DNA from: Larimichthys crocea
Taxonomy: Eukaryota; Chordata; Actinopteri; Sciaenidae
Reading direction: 5' to 3'
Assembly (NCBI RefSeq): GCF_000972845.2
Contig: NC_040013.1
Location: 2,284,642 to 2,348,641, forward strand
DNA length: 64,000 nt
Below, piece by piece: positions 44,301-56,044 of the stretch. Position 1 is the first letter of the stretch. Each line of letters starts with the position of its first letter. A program made the translations under genes and the position numbers. The notes under the pieces are model-generated. The model saw nothing but the letters and a program-made list of their open reading frames with translations. It did not search any database and had not been told where the DNA came from.

Positions 44301-45481
44301 GGGACATTTGAACAATGAAAGTCGTTGAAAGTGCTTGAATTTATACATTTTGTGCAAGAATAAAAAAAATGCAAAGTTCTTTTGATATTTTTCTAACATT
44401 CTGGCGCATCAGTGTCTGAAAATAAAAATGTTTAGTCCTTGATTTTGAGGGACTTTGAGGGAACTGGGCCTGGAAAGGCCTTAAAGTCCTTGAATTTGAT
44501 GTTTAAAGAGGTGTAGGAACTCTGACTCTCATATCTTTGCGTGTATAGAAAGTATATACAGTAAGGATGATGCTGTAAACAGCAGAATTAAAGCCACTTC
44601 ATCGCTAGCAGACTTGTTAATATTTCTACAGATGTGTTATCAGAACAGCTGCTCTGTTGGATCGGGCTGAGCGTCTCTCTGTCGTCTCATACCGAGTTGT
44701 TTTGTCTCACACAGGCTTTTCCACGAACACATCCAGCGGCTCTCCAAAGTTGTGACGGCCAATCATAAAGCTCTTCAAGTCCCGGAGGTATCTACCCTGT
44801 GACGTGTTCTTCTTTCCACGCGTCCACACATTCACAGACTCGTTGGTAGACGTAGCTTCAGAAAGTTTGACGGCTGAACTCTTGGTCTGGTCTGCAGGTT
44901 TACCTGAAGGAGGCCCCCTGGCCCTCCGCGCAGTCTGAGATCAGGACCATCAACGCGTACAAGACGCCACGAGACAAAGTGCAGTGTATACTGCGCATGT
45001 GCTCCACCATCATGAACCTCCTCAGTCTGGCCAATGAAGACTCTGTCCCCGGGGCGGACGACTTCGTCCCCGTGCTCGTCTTTGTCCTCATCAGGGTGAG
45101 TGTGTCCTTCATCCTCAGTCAGTATTAAGCTGTTTTCTATTGATCAATAATTAAGTTTTCACTAATGAAGAGGAAGAATAATCCAAATAATAACTACAAG
45201 GCTGCACAAAGACTGCTATCTGCTAACCTGTGTGGATGCATTTTACATATTTACATATTTATGACTGTAATCTGCACGGCGTTGCGTGAGCTTCTTTCAG
45301 CGGCTAATGTGAGCCCATCCCCGCATCTCCTCCCCTCCAGGCAAACCCGCCCTGCCTGCTGTCCACCGTTCAGTACATCAATAATTTCTATGCCAGCCGG
45401 CTGAGTGGGGAGGAGTGCTATTGGTGGATGCAGTTCACCGCGGCGCTGGAATTCATTAAGACCATCGACGATCGCAAGTGA
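25696..45481 (+). CDS. gapvd1: GAPVD1, GTPase-activating protein and VPS9 domain-containing protein 1
   Basis: Twenty-six coding exons: 25696-25880, 26509-26776, 26882-27454, 27549-27632, 27886-28020, 28708-28900, 31065-31219, 31526-31655, 31866-31991, 32108-32281, 35199-35336, 36571-36705, 37367-37486, 37801-37878, 38647-38993, 39067-39154, 41411-41482, 41571-41699, 41786-41912, 42004-42116, 43177-43336, 43510-43697, 43957-44170, 44715-44787, 44898-45095, 45341-45481. All introns are GT-AG. The lengths sum to 4344 nt, 1447 residues plus stop, with no frame break, close to the human protein (about 1480). The first residues MVKPDIHTLAHHLKQERLYV and the last, FIKTIDDRK, match the family. The protein has an N-terminal RasGAP-like domain, a long polar central region and a C-terminal VPS9 domain. 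Family knowledge: GAPVD1 (RME-6, Gapex-5, RAP6) exchanges nucleotide on Rab5-group GTPases and promotes endocytosis and receptor and GLUT4 trafficking at the plasma membrane and early endosomes. The ATG follows an acceptor 34 nt upstream. Confidence 0.96.
26509..28020 (+). other. gapvd1: gapvd1 exons 3-6: RasGAP-like domain
   Basis: These exons encode residues about 62-415, and the RasGAP-like fold spans roughly 147-385. R172, in the context RLLRRGTCAF, aligns with the arginine-finger position of classical RasGAPs (LFR...). CFICPAIVNPEQYG (residues 312-325) corresponds to the FLR..CPAI..P signature. Presence of both suggests the domain is not grossly degenerate, although GAP activity in this family is less established than the Rab exchange activity. 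Introns between these exons are short (94-253 bp); the exon 3 and exon 4 donors (GTCGG) are weaker than consensus. Confidence 0.85.
28901..31064 (+). other. gapvd1 intron 7
   Basis: A 2.16 kb intron with donor GTACCT and a tandem CAGCAG acceptor. The part at 29140-29345 has several TAATTA-like and CATTAG motifs in otherwise complex sequence and reads like conserved non-coding DNA. A short (AC)n tract lies at 29394-29416. The rest shows nothing specific. Confidence 0.5.
31059..31064 (+). other. Tandem (NAGNAG) splice acceptor of gapvd1 exon 8
   Basis: CAGCAG offers two acceptors 3 nt apart. Both keep the frame; using the first adds one alanine before ARSRSRTN. The second gives a residue count equal to the human protein at this point, so I used it for the model. 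Confidence 0.6.
32282..35198 (+). other. gapvd1 intron 11
   Basis: The second-longest intron of the gene (2.9 kb). It starts with GTGGGG and a (TG)n tract (32304-32332). Two blocks look non-random: 33700-33925, which includes ATTAAATATCCATTAATACC and ACCATGATAATGAGGC, and 34350-34480. No exon-like frame with splice sites was found. Confidence 0.5.
32304..32332. repeat. (TG)n microsatellite next to gapvd1 exon 11 donor
   Basis: About 14 TG units begin 22 nt after the exon 11 splice donor. Intronic TG tracts close to a donor can bind CELF/TDP-43-type proteins and affect splicing; that is inference. Confidence 0.85.
40371..41103. mobile_element. CAGGGATGGGC-type hAT-like element carrying a nested insertion
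   Basis: The left end CAGGGATGGGCATGAGTACT and the right end GACTCATAATGCCCATCCCTG are inverted repeats over CAGGGATGGGCAT, with a TACTCG motif just inside both. Most of the interior (about 40455-40900) is a different element in inverted orientation. The flanking octamers do not match, so the target duplication has decayed. It lies in gapvd1 intron 17. Confidence 0.6.
40455..40900 (-). mobile_element. Second GGTTGCAAA-family hAT-like element (copy 2), nested
   Basis: On the minus strand this matches the element at 24493-24843. Shared parts are the GGGAATT repeats, the block around GTGGACTACATAATATTGTTC (one substitution from copy 1) and the TAGAGCCCAGAG segment. An additional GC-richer stretch (40640-40690) is absent from copy 1. 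Its own termini are eroded. Confidence 0.55.
42655..42800 (+). mobile_element. Degenerate teleost SINE-like repeat
   Basis: The run CGTCCAACCCGCTGAAAGTG followed by TCCTTAAGCAAGACACC resembles the GTCCTTGAGCAAGACAC phrase common to a teleost short interspersed repeat. It lies in gapvd1 intron 21. The family assignment is from memory. Confidence 0.4.
43177..45481 (+). other. gapvd1: gapvd1 exons 22-27: C-terminal helical region and VPS9 domain
   Basis: Residues about 1124-1300 form the helical lead-in (EIVCFLKVQLAEAINLQ and following). The VPS9 fold spans about 1305-1445. The catalytic aspartates of VPS9 exchange factors correspond to D1389/D1390 in PGADDFVPVLVFVLI, and the conserved tyrosine to Y1428 in GEECYWWMQFTAA. 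Both are present, so Rab5-group exchange activity should be intact. Exon 23 ends at a donor (GTGTCT) followed by a 259-bp intron; exon 24 resumes with AFQGCTAADDKTA. Confidence 0.88.
44265..44522 (+). repeat. Interspersed repeat rich in CCTTGAA units
   Basis: Repeated phrases such as CCTTGAAATCCTTGAAAGC, GTTGAAAGTGCTTGAATTT and AAAGTCCTTGAATTTGATG occur across about 260 bp in gapvd1 intron 24. The pattern is one I recall from a dispersed teleost element; the superfamily is uncertain. Confidence 0.5.
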
Positions 45482-47180
45482 AGCAGAACAGCCACCTGTA
45501 TGGGCAGACTGCGGGGGAAGGAGCCGGGAGACTGGGAGACTTCCCAACCAACTGCTCCCTCCGCACAGCTTATGAAACCTGGCCGTCAGCCTGCTCCTTT
45601 ATTTGTATAGCTTGTACATAGCCAGAGACGTTGAAAGATTACAAAATATATATTACTGTATGTATGTGGACAAATCCAGGTTTTAGCCGTGGTGGAAAAA
45701 AAAACAAAAACGGCCTTGGGGCAAGAATTGGCAACTTTGAAAGCGATTTTTATTTTTTTTTCTTATCTTTTTGTCTCTTCATTAAATCAACCTAAAAGAT
45801 AATCCTATATATATATATATAAAGGGACCAGACTTCCTTGATGTGATCACTGATCTTTTCCCCCCCCTGAGTGAGAGGGAAGGGCTTCCAATTCAATTAC
45901 AATATAATGTTAATTAAATGCATTGTAACGTGGGGATCTGCGGTGTGTGTGATCGTTACTGAGGACTCACAGACGCTGAGATCGGTTCACAATAACCATA
46001 GTACTCATAAGGTTAGTGTATGGAACAGTAGGGCAGCTTACTTCATTGTTTACTTCATCGTATTCCCGAAAAGAGAAAAAAAACAAACACACGTGTGTCA
46101 GTGATGATTTGGACATAAGGGCCCACATATTTATATGAAATAAAATGTATTTATTTCTGTAATTCTATTTAATGCTTTTTGTTTATCTCATTTAAAGAAG
46201 AAAAAAAAAAAAAAGCATATCGTGCCCATTCGAGATGTCTGAGGCAAAGCGGCGTTATTGTAATAAACCAGTTAGAAAGGCACCTTAGCGACGAGTGAGC
46301 CTGTAGGTGGAGGTGGTGGTGGGAGGGCGGAGGGTGGATGGGTGGATGCTGGGGGGGCGATTTGTGAGGATACAGGGTCGACTCGTGCACAGAGTAGCGG
46401 TGGCATTTCTGGATATGTATGAAAAATAGTGCCTTTGTTGTGGGGCGCTGTGTACAGGTAGTTATTGTTTCTTTTTTTTTTTAAACCCAGCATAGGCATT
46501 ATCCCCACCCAACCCCACCCACCCCCACCCGCCCTCCTCTACCCCGCACACACACACACACACTCCTACGGGCCACTGATTGTCATGGCTCAGTCCCTTT
46601 AATGCACTTGAGTTTGAACAAATAAGTCCCCCTTTTGGTATTCTAGGTCCTACCTCAACAGTTGAAACCAATGAGCCTGCCTCGGTTCACAACAGAGTTC
46701 TGGATCACTTTGCACTGGTTTGAAGAAACAACAGTGAAGGGGGGAAGGTGGGAAAAGTTGGACGTTGAGCTGCTGTGGTCACATCGCCCTTAATTAATGA
46801 ATTAACACAAGGCTTTGTTAGCGGACAAAGAGGTTTTTTTAGTTTCTGATCTCGTTCCTGAGACGTGGCAGACTAGTGATCTATCGGATATTAGCTCTCT
46901 ACCTCCTCATAAGTTCAAGAAAGGGACTCGTGTTTATGTGCACTTACATTTCTTTTCTTCTTCTTCTTCTTCCCAGTTTGGCGTGCTGTGATATCCCGGT
47001 GTCATTGTAACTTTTACCGATTATAGTCCAAGCATGTCTTTAATTATCCAGAAATGACTAAAAAAAACTTGAACTCCTCTGCTTCGTTTTTGTGCACAGA
47101 CGTGCCACGTGTATCATAGTTTTTCCCGATGAACCCCCCGCGACCTGACAGCACAATAAACACACACACGGTAGGATAGA
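45482..47180 (+). other. gapvd1: gapvd1 3' UTR
   Basis: Non-coding sequence follows the stop at 45479-45481. AATAAA signals lie at 46139-46144, 46262-46267 and 47155-47160. The first is followed by a T/GT-rich stretch, and the last follows GACAGCAC and precedes an ACAC run. Alternative 3' ends of about 0.7 and 1.7 kb are plausible. It contains a (TA)n run near 45812 and a C-rich block at 46500-46550. Confidence 0.5.
46139..46144 (+). terminator. Polyadenylation signal of gapvd1 (proximal)
   Basis: Canonical AATAAA about 660 nt after the stop codon, with TGTATTTATTTCTG immediately downstream. A second signal at 47155-47160 may define a longer 3' UTR. Confidence 0.45.
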
Positions 47181-47532
47181 AGAGCAAATAATCAACACTA
47201 TTGACTCGTTACTGACTTCTTGCAGTTTATGCTTTAAAAAAAAAACACAAAAAGGGAAAAAAAAAGTGGTCGGTGTAGTACGTGAGTGTGGTTTTTATCT
47301 CGTGAGTGTGTGTGTGTGAGAGATGACTGTGTGATTGCTTGACCCCTCTGCCTCCTCTTGCATGAAGTCATTGGATGGTCTGTACATTCTCAGTCATGAT
47401 GAAACAGTAGAATAGGATTAGAATCTGCCACAGGCCAGTAATTGAACCTGCAAGAGGATGCAAAGCTTTCTCTCTTTGTGTCCGTGATACTTGCATATCA
47501 AGAACTCGATGATTTATTTTGCACAAAACAGA

Positions 47533-47564
47533 TGTGTGTGTGTGTGTGTGTGTGTGAGTGTGTG
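47533..47564. repeat. (TG)n microsatellite
   Basis: About 15 TG units with one GA interruption. Confidence 0.85.
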
Positions 47565-47967
47565 CATGTAAAACAAATTGACAGGGAGCAGTGCATTTGT
47601 CCTTTTTACAGCCATTTCACACAAATGTGTTTATTCTTTCTTTTAAATGAATATTCGAGTAGCCAAGTTAAGCACCTGACTGTTGACGAACATCTTTTTT
47701 TCGTGTCCGTCTCCACGTAGCGCACCAGATCCCCGTACGTGTCCGTGCAGCACGCCGCTTCCTTGCAGAGTCTGTGTGTGTGTGTGTAATCAATCTGATG
47801 AGAAAACCATGCACTGGAAAATCAAGTTGCAGGTTGCATCTATACTAATTAGGTTTATGTGATGTCACTTTAATTGGAAATACATACTGCGCAAATCTGA
47901 TGAAATTATTTGGACCTGGTTTATGTTTCAGGGGGGTTTTTTATCCTCAGATGGCCGGTCGCAGCAG

Positions 47968-47968
<1 letters not shown>

Positions 47969-48000
<32 letters not shown>
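47969..48000. repeat. (CA)n microsatellite
   Basis: About 16 uninterrupted CA units. Confidence 0.9.
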
Positions 48001-48002
<2 letters not shown>

Positions 48003-48479
48003 ACCTCCCCGAGTGAAGTACACATATGACTGTGATGGCAACTGTTGTATGCAAACCACTGGACGGTGGTGTCAAGTTCTTCAAAGCTTTACTGCTCTGC
48101 TCCCTGTGCAATTCAAGCTGAAAGAGCGGAGGAGAAACAAAAAAAAACAGAGTTTTACATCTTACATCTAATTTTACATTTAATTGTAAGCTTGCACAAT
48201 TATGACATGCGGGGGAAAAAAAGCCGGTTTGTCTTTACTGTGATTAATGCATTATGTAATTCTTTAAAAACAATAAAAGAAGCAGAAGTTTTTTTTTTCT
48301 TCTTCTTCTTCTGTGGCTTCTATCTTCTCTCTGCTGTGACCACAAACGTTGTTGTGGGGGCTCCTCGGGACAGTCGGAGGTCCGTCCGGCTGACAGTTCA
48401 CACAATAGAAGACGTGTTGGGGGGGAAATTTATGCGTGGAATATAATTGTTGGTGGGGGCAGTGGAGCAGCATCATCCA

Positions 48480-48780
48480 ATCTTAGCAAGCCACAAATAG
48501 CAACCTCTCAGCAAACATTTCATTACCGCTGACAAGTGTACGCTGGATTGTAATTGGAGATATCCCCTCGTCTGAAAGCCCTCCTTACTTCACCGATTGC
48601 CTCCTCTCTTAATACTCATCTTTTTTTTTTTCATCATAAACTTCTTCGCGGGGGTTGCTTTGTGTCCCCGCGATGATATCTCGCAATTGTTAATTTAAAT
48701 TCAAATTTTTGGCGTGCAGAGTTAATTAGCTTGCATAAGCCAATGGCTAAGATAGGCAAGATTTCCGGAGATGGGATCTT
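48480..48780. promoter_or_regulatory. Candidate conserved non-coding element
   Basis: About 300 bp of complex sequence without repeats or frame. It has clustered homeodomain-type motifs (GTAATTGG, GTTAATTTAAATTC, GAGTTAATTAGC) and a CATAAGCCAATGG CCAAT-type motif. It resembles vertebrate enhancers conserved across species, but no alignment was possible, so this is judged by composition only. Confidence 0.25.
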
Positions 48781-49260
48781 TGTTGGCACTCGAGCTGATC
48801 CGAGATACAAAAAGAAGCTTGCTGTTGTTTTTGTATTCTGCTGCTTCACGTGCTGGTTTGTTACTGGCCGGTAGCTTCTTCAGCTGGAGGTGTGATATTC
48901 ACTTTGAACGAGGTATCAGTGCAGTGGAGTTTTGTTTTACAGGTGATGGCAGATGGATCAAGTGAAGAGGAAGAAGAGGACGAGGGGGGGTTGTTGGACT
49001 CGTCTGAGTTTTCTATTGAAGACATGAGGCCTGAGGTCTCACGCAGATGGCTGAGGAATGACAGATGATCAGTCCAGCGGGGCTCGTGCATGACTTCACA
49101 CGTTGGTCTGGTACTTCCTGGTCATCTTCCTGCTTAATATGAAATCACATGACTGTCTCCCACGCTGACGTCCTGCAGGAGACGCCGGCACACTTTTCTC
49201 TGCCGTCGTTTCTGTTTTTAATAATCCAGCTAGCCGTAAATGAAAGATTGAAGGCGCGGT

Positions 49261-49518
49261 GTGTTCCATCTAGTGGTGTAGTTGCAGATTGCAGCCGCCT
49301 CGTTTGACTCTTCCAAGCACAAAAACTACGGCGGCCACAAAAATCCAAAACCAAGAGCCGTCACAGAGGAAATGCTGTGTCTGTAGATATTAAAGTAATT
49401 ATAACAATTCTTATTTTTAGGTGATTATAAACAAATGAAAACAGTTATATTTATTATTTTACTGCCATATTCTAACAATGGAGCCAGCTAAATATTTCAT
49501 ACTATACTGGACCTTTAA
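49261..49518 (+). mobile_element. Common teleost MITE-like repeat (CTGGACCTTTAA end)
   Basis: GTGTTCCATCTAGTGGTG, then GTTGCAGATTGCAGCC, CTTATTTTTAGGTGATTATA and the terminus TACTGGACCTTTAA occur in the order I recall for a very abundant fish repeat. The left terminal repeat (TTAAAGGTCCAGTG) is lost in this copy, but its counterpart is seen at 16381. Confidence 0.55.
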
Positions 49519-50688
49519 CGTCCACACGGTTTCTATAATCAGGTGATTGAAGTCGGTCACAAAGTTTAAATATTGTCACAAAAAATTAAGAAACAATTCA
49601 ACAAACCTAAAAACACGAACATCAATAATTCATCAGTAGGAATGTTGAATTCCTTTTACCACTGGCCGTTCGAAATGTTGATAATTAACAATATAAACAG
49701 ATTTTAGTCCACAAGAAGAGGCTTTAATATCTTTTAATATGTCCACAAATATAGTTCGTTAAATAACGAGTTGATGAACACTGACTGACCGCGCTCACGT
49801 TCGATTAAAAATCTCAAATCTTCCGTCAGAATGGAGCTGATTCATATTTCTGTATCTCTATTTTAAAAATATGTTTGACGCCATGAAACTGAAATGTTTC
49901 CCTCACAGAAAGTTTCAGCTGTTTGAATTTGAGTAAACAAACATTATGATGTCTATGAGTTTTGTTTCTGGGTCCAGGAGGTAGATCCTGGACCTCTTCA
50001 GTGTATACACTGACAACAGCATGAAGGTACTGAACACTGATCAGGATTATGGGAGAACAATAAAAATACCAATGAGGAAAAATTCCTGGAATATTTCAGA
50101 TTAGATTTCCATTTAAAGGACTTCCATGCATGCAAACACACACACACATGAGCTGTGTCCCCCTCACTCCTCCTCCTCTCTGTCTCTGTCTCACCCTCGG
50201 CGTCCTGCAGATGGCACACGAGCCATTCCCGACGACGGTGTGCAGATCTGATCTGAGAGCGGCTCAGACAAAGAACACCACGGGGCACGACGGCGTGACA
50301 TGCACAACCGGGGGGACTGTGTCTGGAACCGGGATCCGTCCGTGTGCTGTGGATATTCATCTAATTCCATTAATAATATTATTATTATTATTATTATGAT
50401 GTAGGCTTTTAAAACACATTTCATTTAAACATAATGTACTAATACTTTTTATTACTTAGCTCTTGTTGACTGGTTGAAGGCTCCTCATGCCATTTATTTT
50501 TTTTTAAAGTCAGGAGCACGCGCCCTCCTTTCCTTCCCTTGTCCAGCCACCTCCTCACGTGCACCACACAGCAGCATGCACGCGCATAGTTGGTCTGATG
50601 TGGCTGCTTGGTGGTGGGAAATCTTCACAGAATAAACAACACAAGGCAGCACGTCAATTAAATTAAGTGTAAAGAGAGGGGGGAGGGT

Positions 50689-50725
<37 letters not shown>
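50689..50725. repeat. (TG)n microsatellite
   Basis: About 18 TG units. Confidence 0.9.
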
Positions 50726-50727
<2 letters not shown>

Positions 50728-53700
50728 GGAGGATGGAGGTGGGGGGGTGTCTAAATGAACAAAAATGTCAAATACACATATTAAAACTTAAATGAAATGG
50801 CCGCGAGGATGCAGACAGAGGAGGAGATTAAAACTCAAAGGGGACACCAAGTCTGCGCCCCGAGGTGCTCGCACTGTACGACATGCAGAGAGTCAAAGCG
50901 AGCGCGGCTCTGTAATCATTCCAAGCTTCAACTGCACAGACAAATAAAAAAGAAAAAAGAAGAAGAGAGGAGATCTGTGTGCTGTAAGAAATAAACCGAG
51001 GCGCTCTGCTTCATTAGCAGGCTGCTACAGAGAGTCAATATTAAACAATAGAAATACAGTAAATGCTGAAGCTCCCAGCAGGACAGATATGTGGACTGCT
51101 GCACTTTTATTGTGCCATTAAAACCCGCCGGCTTCACTCTCGAACCGTAGACACAGGAGTAAGTGACATTCCCCGTGTTTTCCTTTACTGCTCACCACAA
51201 AGGATATCAATTAGGCAAAGGTGTCACTTACAATGGTGCTTCTGAGACGGCGCTGCTTTCCTTATATTGTGCTTATATCATTAGAAAAAAGAACAATTTT
51301 CAGCCGGCGCCCGGCTAATCACCTACGGGAGAGAAAGAGTGGGTGGTGACATCAAATTGAACCGTGGAAATGGAACAGGAATTAGATGCACTTAGCCATC
51401 ACATGTTAATGGCAGCAATCAACAGCCAATTACCCGGCGTACTTGAGTACCTTGACAAGTGCAGGTGTACCCTGCAACTAACACATGCGGGCCTCTTTCG
51501 GTGCATTTCCATAAATTCGACAGTAAACTCTCCTGATTGAGCATGCATGTTTCATTGAGGTTGCAATTAAGCGGTATTGTTAGGGAAGTGTCAAGTGTGG
51601 ATCGTAAAGAGAAGGGAGGGAGGGAGGGAGGGGGGAGAAAAACCCCTTAAGGGCAACAATAACATGTTTTTTACCTGCATGCATGTAAATCAATAAAGTT
51701 ATTTGTTTATATTAAAATGGCGTTTGTCACCGCCTGGAGTAATGTTCATATTGCTCATACGTGTTTGATTAGAATATTTTTAAATCCGTGTTCAGGCATG
51801 TGTCGGCTTCTTTTCGTGTGTTTCTCAGCCCGGACAGTGTGCCGGTGTCACCGCCTGGCACGGCTCTCGTCGTGAACATGATCCAGGCTGAAGATCCGCT
51901 GCTGATGCTGATGATCTCTGTCACTGGGGTGGATTTCAGTCAGGGCTCAGCTCTGACAAGTCACACACACACACACATGCATTAGATGAACACATCAGCC
52001 CAGGCCAGCGTCCCGGTATGACCCACTTTGATTATTCTGTCCTTAAGCAACAGGTGATGCAGGGTGAGTGTGGTGGGTGGGTGGGTGGGTGAGTCGGGGG
52101 GCTTCCCCCGGATGTCATCTGTGTCGTTGGCCTCTGTTCAGAGACAGCATTCAGGACCCAGGGAGAGCTGGCTGGCAACATGCCCGATCTACAAGTGAGC
52201 TGTCCTATCATTGACATCAAGTAAGCCGAAAGATGTCACGTCTTCATCTCGTGAGAGTTCAATCCCCCTTTCAGGATGGATCAGGCTCTCTGTCGCCGGA
52301 GAGGCGGTGCAGATCAGTGTAGCGGGTCATACAGTACTTCCTCCGGGGAATGTCTACGAAATAACCCTTGGGATGCACGCATGCTTAATGAAAGCTGCTT
52401 TATTGGTGATCATGAAGCAATAAATTGCACCACTGTGTGTGTGTGTGTCTAGATTTGTGCAAATACAAATCAAGTATCAAGTGTATTGTTGCACGAGTGT
52501 TGGCTGCGTCCAGGCGTCCAGGAATGTGTTTTTTTATTTTGTTTTGTGCATCATGCATGAGCCCGGCACGGCCCCGGAGTTCAGGCTGCTGCAGTCCATC
52601 TGCTGGACAGCACCGTAAGCTGCAGCAGTGCCGAGCTCTGAGCTCAGCAGCTGGCAGACAGACTCCACGCTGGAAAGGTTACCGAGAAGACGTGGAAGAG
52701 AAAGTGTGGAGGCGTAGCAATAATCCGATTTTAAAATAATAAGTAAATAAAGCAGAAGAAGTGACAGAATTATTAAAATCAGAGTGTTTTGAATTGAATT
52801 CTGCTCTGCTCAGATGTTTGTTTAACAGTCTTGGTTAAATAACAGGCAGCCAGTGACTAATAGCACCGTCTGCACATATTTTATAATATTGGATATAGTA
52901 CAATACGACCATTGACAGTCCATTAGCTTTTAAGAATGACCCGCTCCTTGCCTCCTCTTTCTCTCTTTTTGTTTGCCCTGCAGCTACTTGACTTGTTCTA
53001 CTTGACTCCTGAACCATTTTAATATCAGGCTGCCGTGAGTTTCCTTCCTGTGAGCCGGCGCCTTCATGTTTCTGTTTCTGCCCTCCCAGAACCAGAGATA
53101 AAAAAATAAAAAATACTAAGCATGCTGTTGCCATACTCCACCAGCGTATATTAATAGAGTTAGTGACCCTGTTAATAGCCCTTTGAAACACAGTGGAGAG
53201 CGTGCAAGGAGCACGAGTGTTGAGAAAATATTTTGGATTCATTTGACGGTGATATTTGTGTAAATATATATTTTTTAAAAACACCTGTGTGCTCCTGCTG
53301 CTGATTGCAAAATGAATGTTGGTTTCCTAAAAAAAGACGAGTCCAGAGTTTGTGTCTTCACACAAAGACGCGGAGCAGAACTCATATTTGAATTAATTTG
53401 ATCTGTTCGAATGTTGGAGAAAAATCAAAGGAATCGATATGACTCAGTTTTGTTTAGTGCTAAATGCAACAGCTAGTTAACAGTTCATATTAATCACCTT
53501 TGAAACGGCATCGATAAAGCAGCCCAACGGAAAAATGGCAATTAAGCATTTATTGGCCCAACGTGATCGGTGTTGTCAGAGGTCATGTGCACACATCAAT
53601 GCCATTGTGTGTGTGTGTGTGTGTTAAACTTTTCTCTTTATGACAAACAGCCTCTATAAAAAAACGTCTCCCTGCTGCAGCAAACCTCTTAATGCTCCGT

Positions 53701-56010
53701 CTGAGTCTCTGCCACTTCATTGCTTACTCACAGAGGAGTCCGCAATGCTATATATTAATTAAGGGTTTCAGAAACAATAATGGTGACAATAAAGACAGTC
53801 CTCCCTCTTTGTCCTCGGCGTTCTGCCGTCAGACAACATTAGGAGGCATTTGAGAGGAGATGGAGGGGGAGGAGGAGAGATGGAGCCCCCTTCCTTCTCT
53901 CTCCCGAATGTAATCTCCCTGATGTTACATGGTGCAGCCTAAACTGATAAATTGCAGATTAAATGGCGGCCACACTCCACTTCACCCTACAGCCTTACAC
54001 CACACCCCCTTAGTTCCACACATTTTTGCTATTCACTGCCTTCTTGGCCTGTCAATTCTGCCTAATCGTGAGAGGCACTAAAACACCAGGTCTTGACAGA
54101 GCCAGATCAAGAATGATGAACATCTCTCAATGGCAAAAGACTCGCTGCTCCTAACTCTACTAGAAGGCTCGCATCACTTATGCAGAAATCAGCGGCGTGC
54201 CAGCATCCAGGAATTATGCCTGCTGACAGGAGATGCATGAGGTGCGCATTGTGCGGCTGGAGCAGCCTTGACAAGTTATAGTTAACTGCAGCGATGGCGA
54301 CCCCGAACACAAAGGATACAGCGGCTTATTAATGGTGGAGCATCCATGTCAATAATCTCTGCTTTTGGGTTGTGTCCAGAGTCATGCATCTTGCCACTAC
54401 AAGTGGCACACACAGCATACATGTTCAGACACACACACACACACATCTCCTCAGTGTGTATTCTCTCTGGAGTCGTGCGCTTTCTTTTCCTATAGAATGA
54501 ATGGCACGGCATGTTGGAGTGGAGCGAATATGAATATCAATATATACACCTGTGTTTAATTATTTATCTGTTATCTCAGAAGGCCCTGCCTAGGGGAGGT
54601 GCCCTCGCCAACCTAATCCATAAGCATGAATACAAAGAAATAAGTCATTAAATTCCTAACCGCATGTTGCTGATGTCGTCTATGGAAATATTTGTAATGT
54701 ATATTCTAATTTTTCTGAATAAATTAGGCGGAGATGCATTTCCATGTAAATTTATTCAAGGCAAAAGGAAGAGGAGTGTGGGGGGCGCGCTAAGATCTGC
54801 CAGATTATGCATAATTGTAGCATTGTAGCCCTCATTTCTACATCTAGCTCCGTATTGCGTGGTCATTAAATTCTAAAATAATGGCAAACCTCACAGCTTC
54901 TCCGTCCTAATTGCCCCTTCCATACAATTGCCTCCTCAAAGACAATATGATGAAGTGTGCTGTAGGATGTGTTAATAAGATGGCATTTCTAACAGAGGCC
55001 CTGTGAGTTTTGTACTCTCTGCGTGTACGCACCAAGTGGAGTGACTTCACTCACTCACTTGTCTGTTTGATTCGCTCACCTCTTCCCGCCGTTTGATGTC
55101 TTTGAGTGCAGCGAAACAAGCGAGCTCACCGTAAAAGCCCTGACACGTTGGGGAGGAAAGTGGGATTTCAGCTTGTCTCCGCTCATTTCAATATGTGGAG
55201 AAATCAAAGAGGGGGAAAAGGCTCATTAATAAAAAAGACGTGTCTCTAATCCACTCAGCGGTTGGGAGGAAATTTCTTTAATGAAATGCAACACGTTACC
55301 TAATTGCGGCGGCCGCATCAGGAGCGCGGTGTATACATTTCAAAAGGAAAATATGCATGAATTTCAAATGTAGTATCTCTCGATTGAGAGCGGATGGGAG
55401 TGAGAAGAAGGCGAAGGAGAGATCAATCTCTGTGATGATGTGTGAAAAGGCCAAGCTCCTCGCCCAGCATGTACTTTTCCTCATTACCTTTCATTTGGAA
55501 ACCGAGCATCTTCCACTTGATACAAAAATAAACAACTGGAAGGCGGCGCGGTGATGTTCAGCCGTCTGTGGAAGCTGCAGCTCCTCATCGGGGCACATTT
55601 CGTAAACACACATCTCACACTGGAAGCTTTAGCTTGCACTTGCATGATAGAAGGTTATTATAATGTGTTTAAAGTGTCCCCCAGTGGACATTTTTTTGTC
55701 CACCACGTTGAGACTCATCACACACACACACATACATACATAACACCCCCAGAGTGCTCTCCTCTCCTCGTAGCCTAACCCACCTAAACATCCTCTCAGC
55801 TCACTCTGCCTCTGACGTTTAGCCATGCTTCATCTCCGCATCCTTAAAAGCAGAAATTAATGACAAGCACAAAGCTGCTCATTTATAATTGCTTCATTAT
55901 ACTGTTGTGTTCTCCTGACAATAATGGTGTTGCTGGTGTTTTTCTAATTATATGGCATTTTTTTCTTTTTTCTCGTTATCAAGGACTTCAGGTAATTGTG
56001 GAGAAAATAA

Positions 56011-56044
56011 TGACTGCCTGCCTGCCTGCCTGCCTGCCTGCCTT
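56011..56044. repeat. (TGCC)n microsatellite
   Basis: About eight units of TGCC. Confidence 0.9.

Larger units (their letters stand above)
47181..50400. other. Intergenic sequence downstream of gapvd1, proximal part
   Basis: Contains (TG)n at 47533-47564, (CA)n at 47969-48000, a candidate conserved non-coding block at 48480-48780 and a MITE-like repeat at 49261-49518. A 73-codon acidic frame at 48850-49068 follows a TTTTACAG-type acceptor but I do not recognise it and do not call it a gene. 49520-50100 is AT-rich and featureless. Confidence 0.5.

Noticed and set aside
48850..49068. Acidic frame of 72 codons after a TTTTACAG-type acceptor
   Set aside because: Not recognised as an exon of any protein known to me and with no convincing neighbouring exons; the Glu-run comes from a purine-rich tract.
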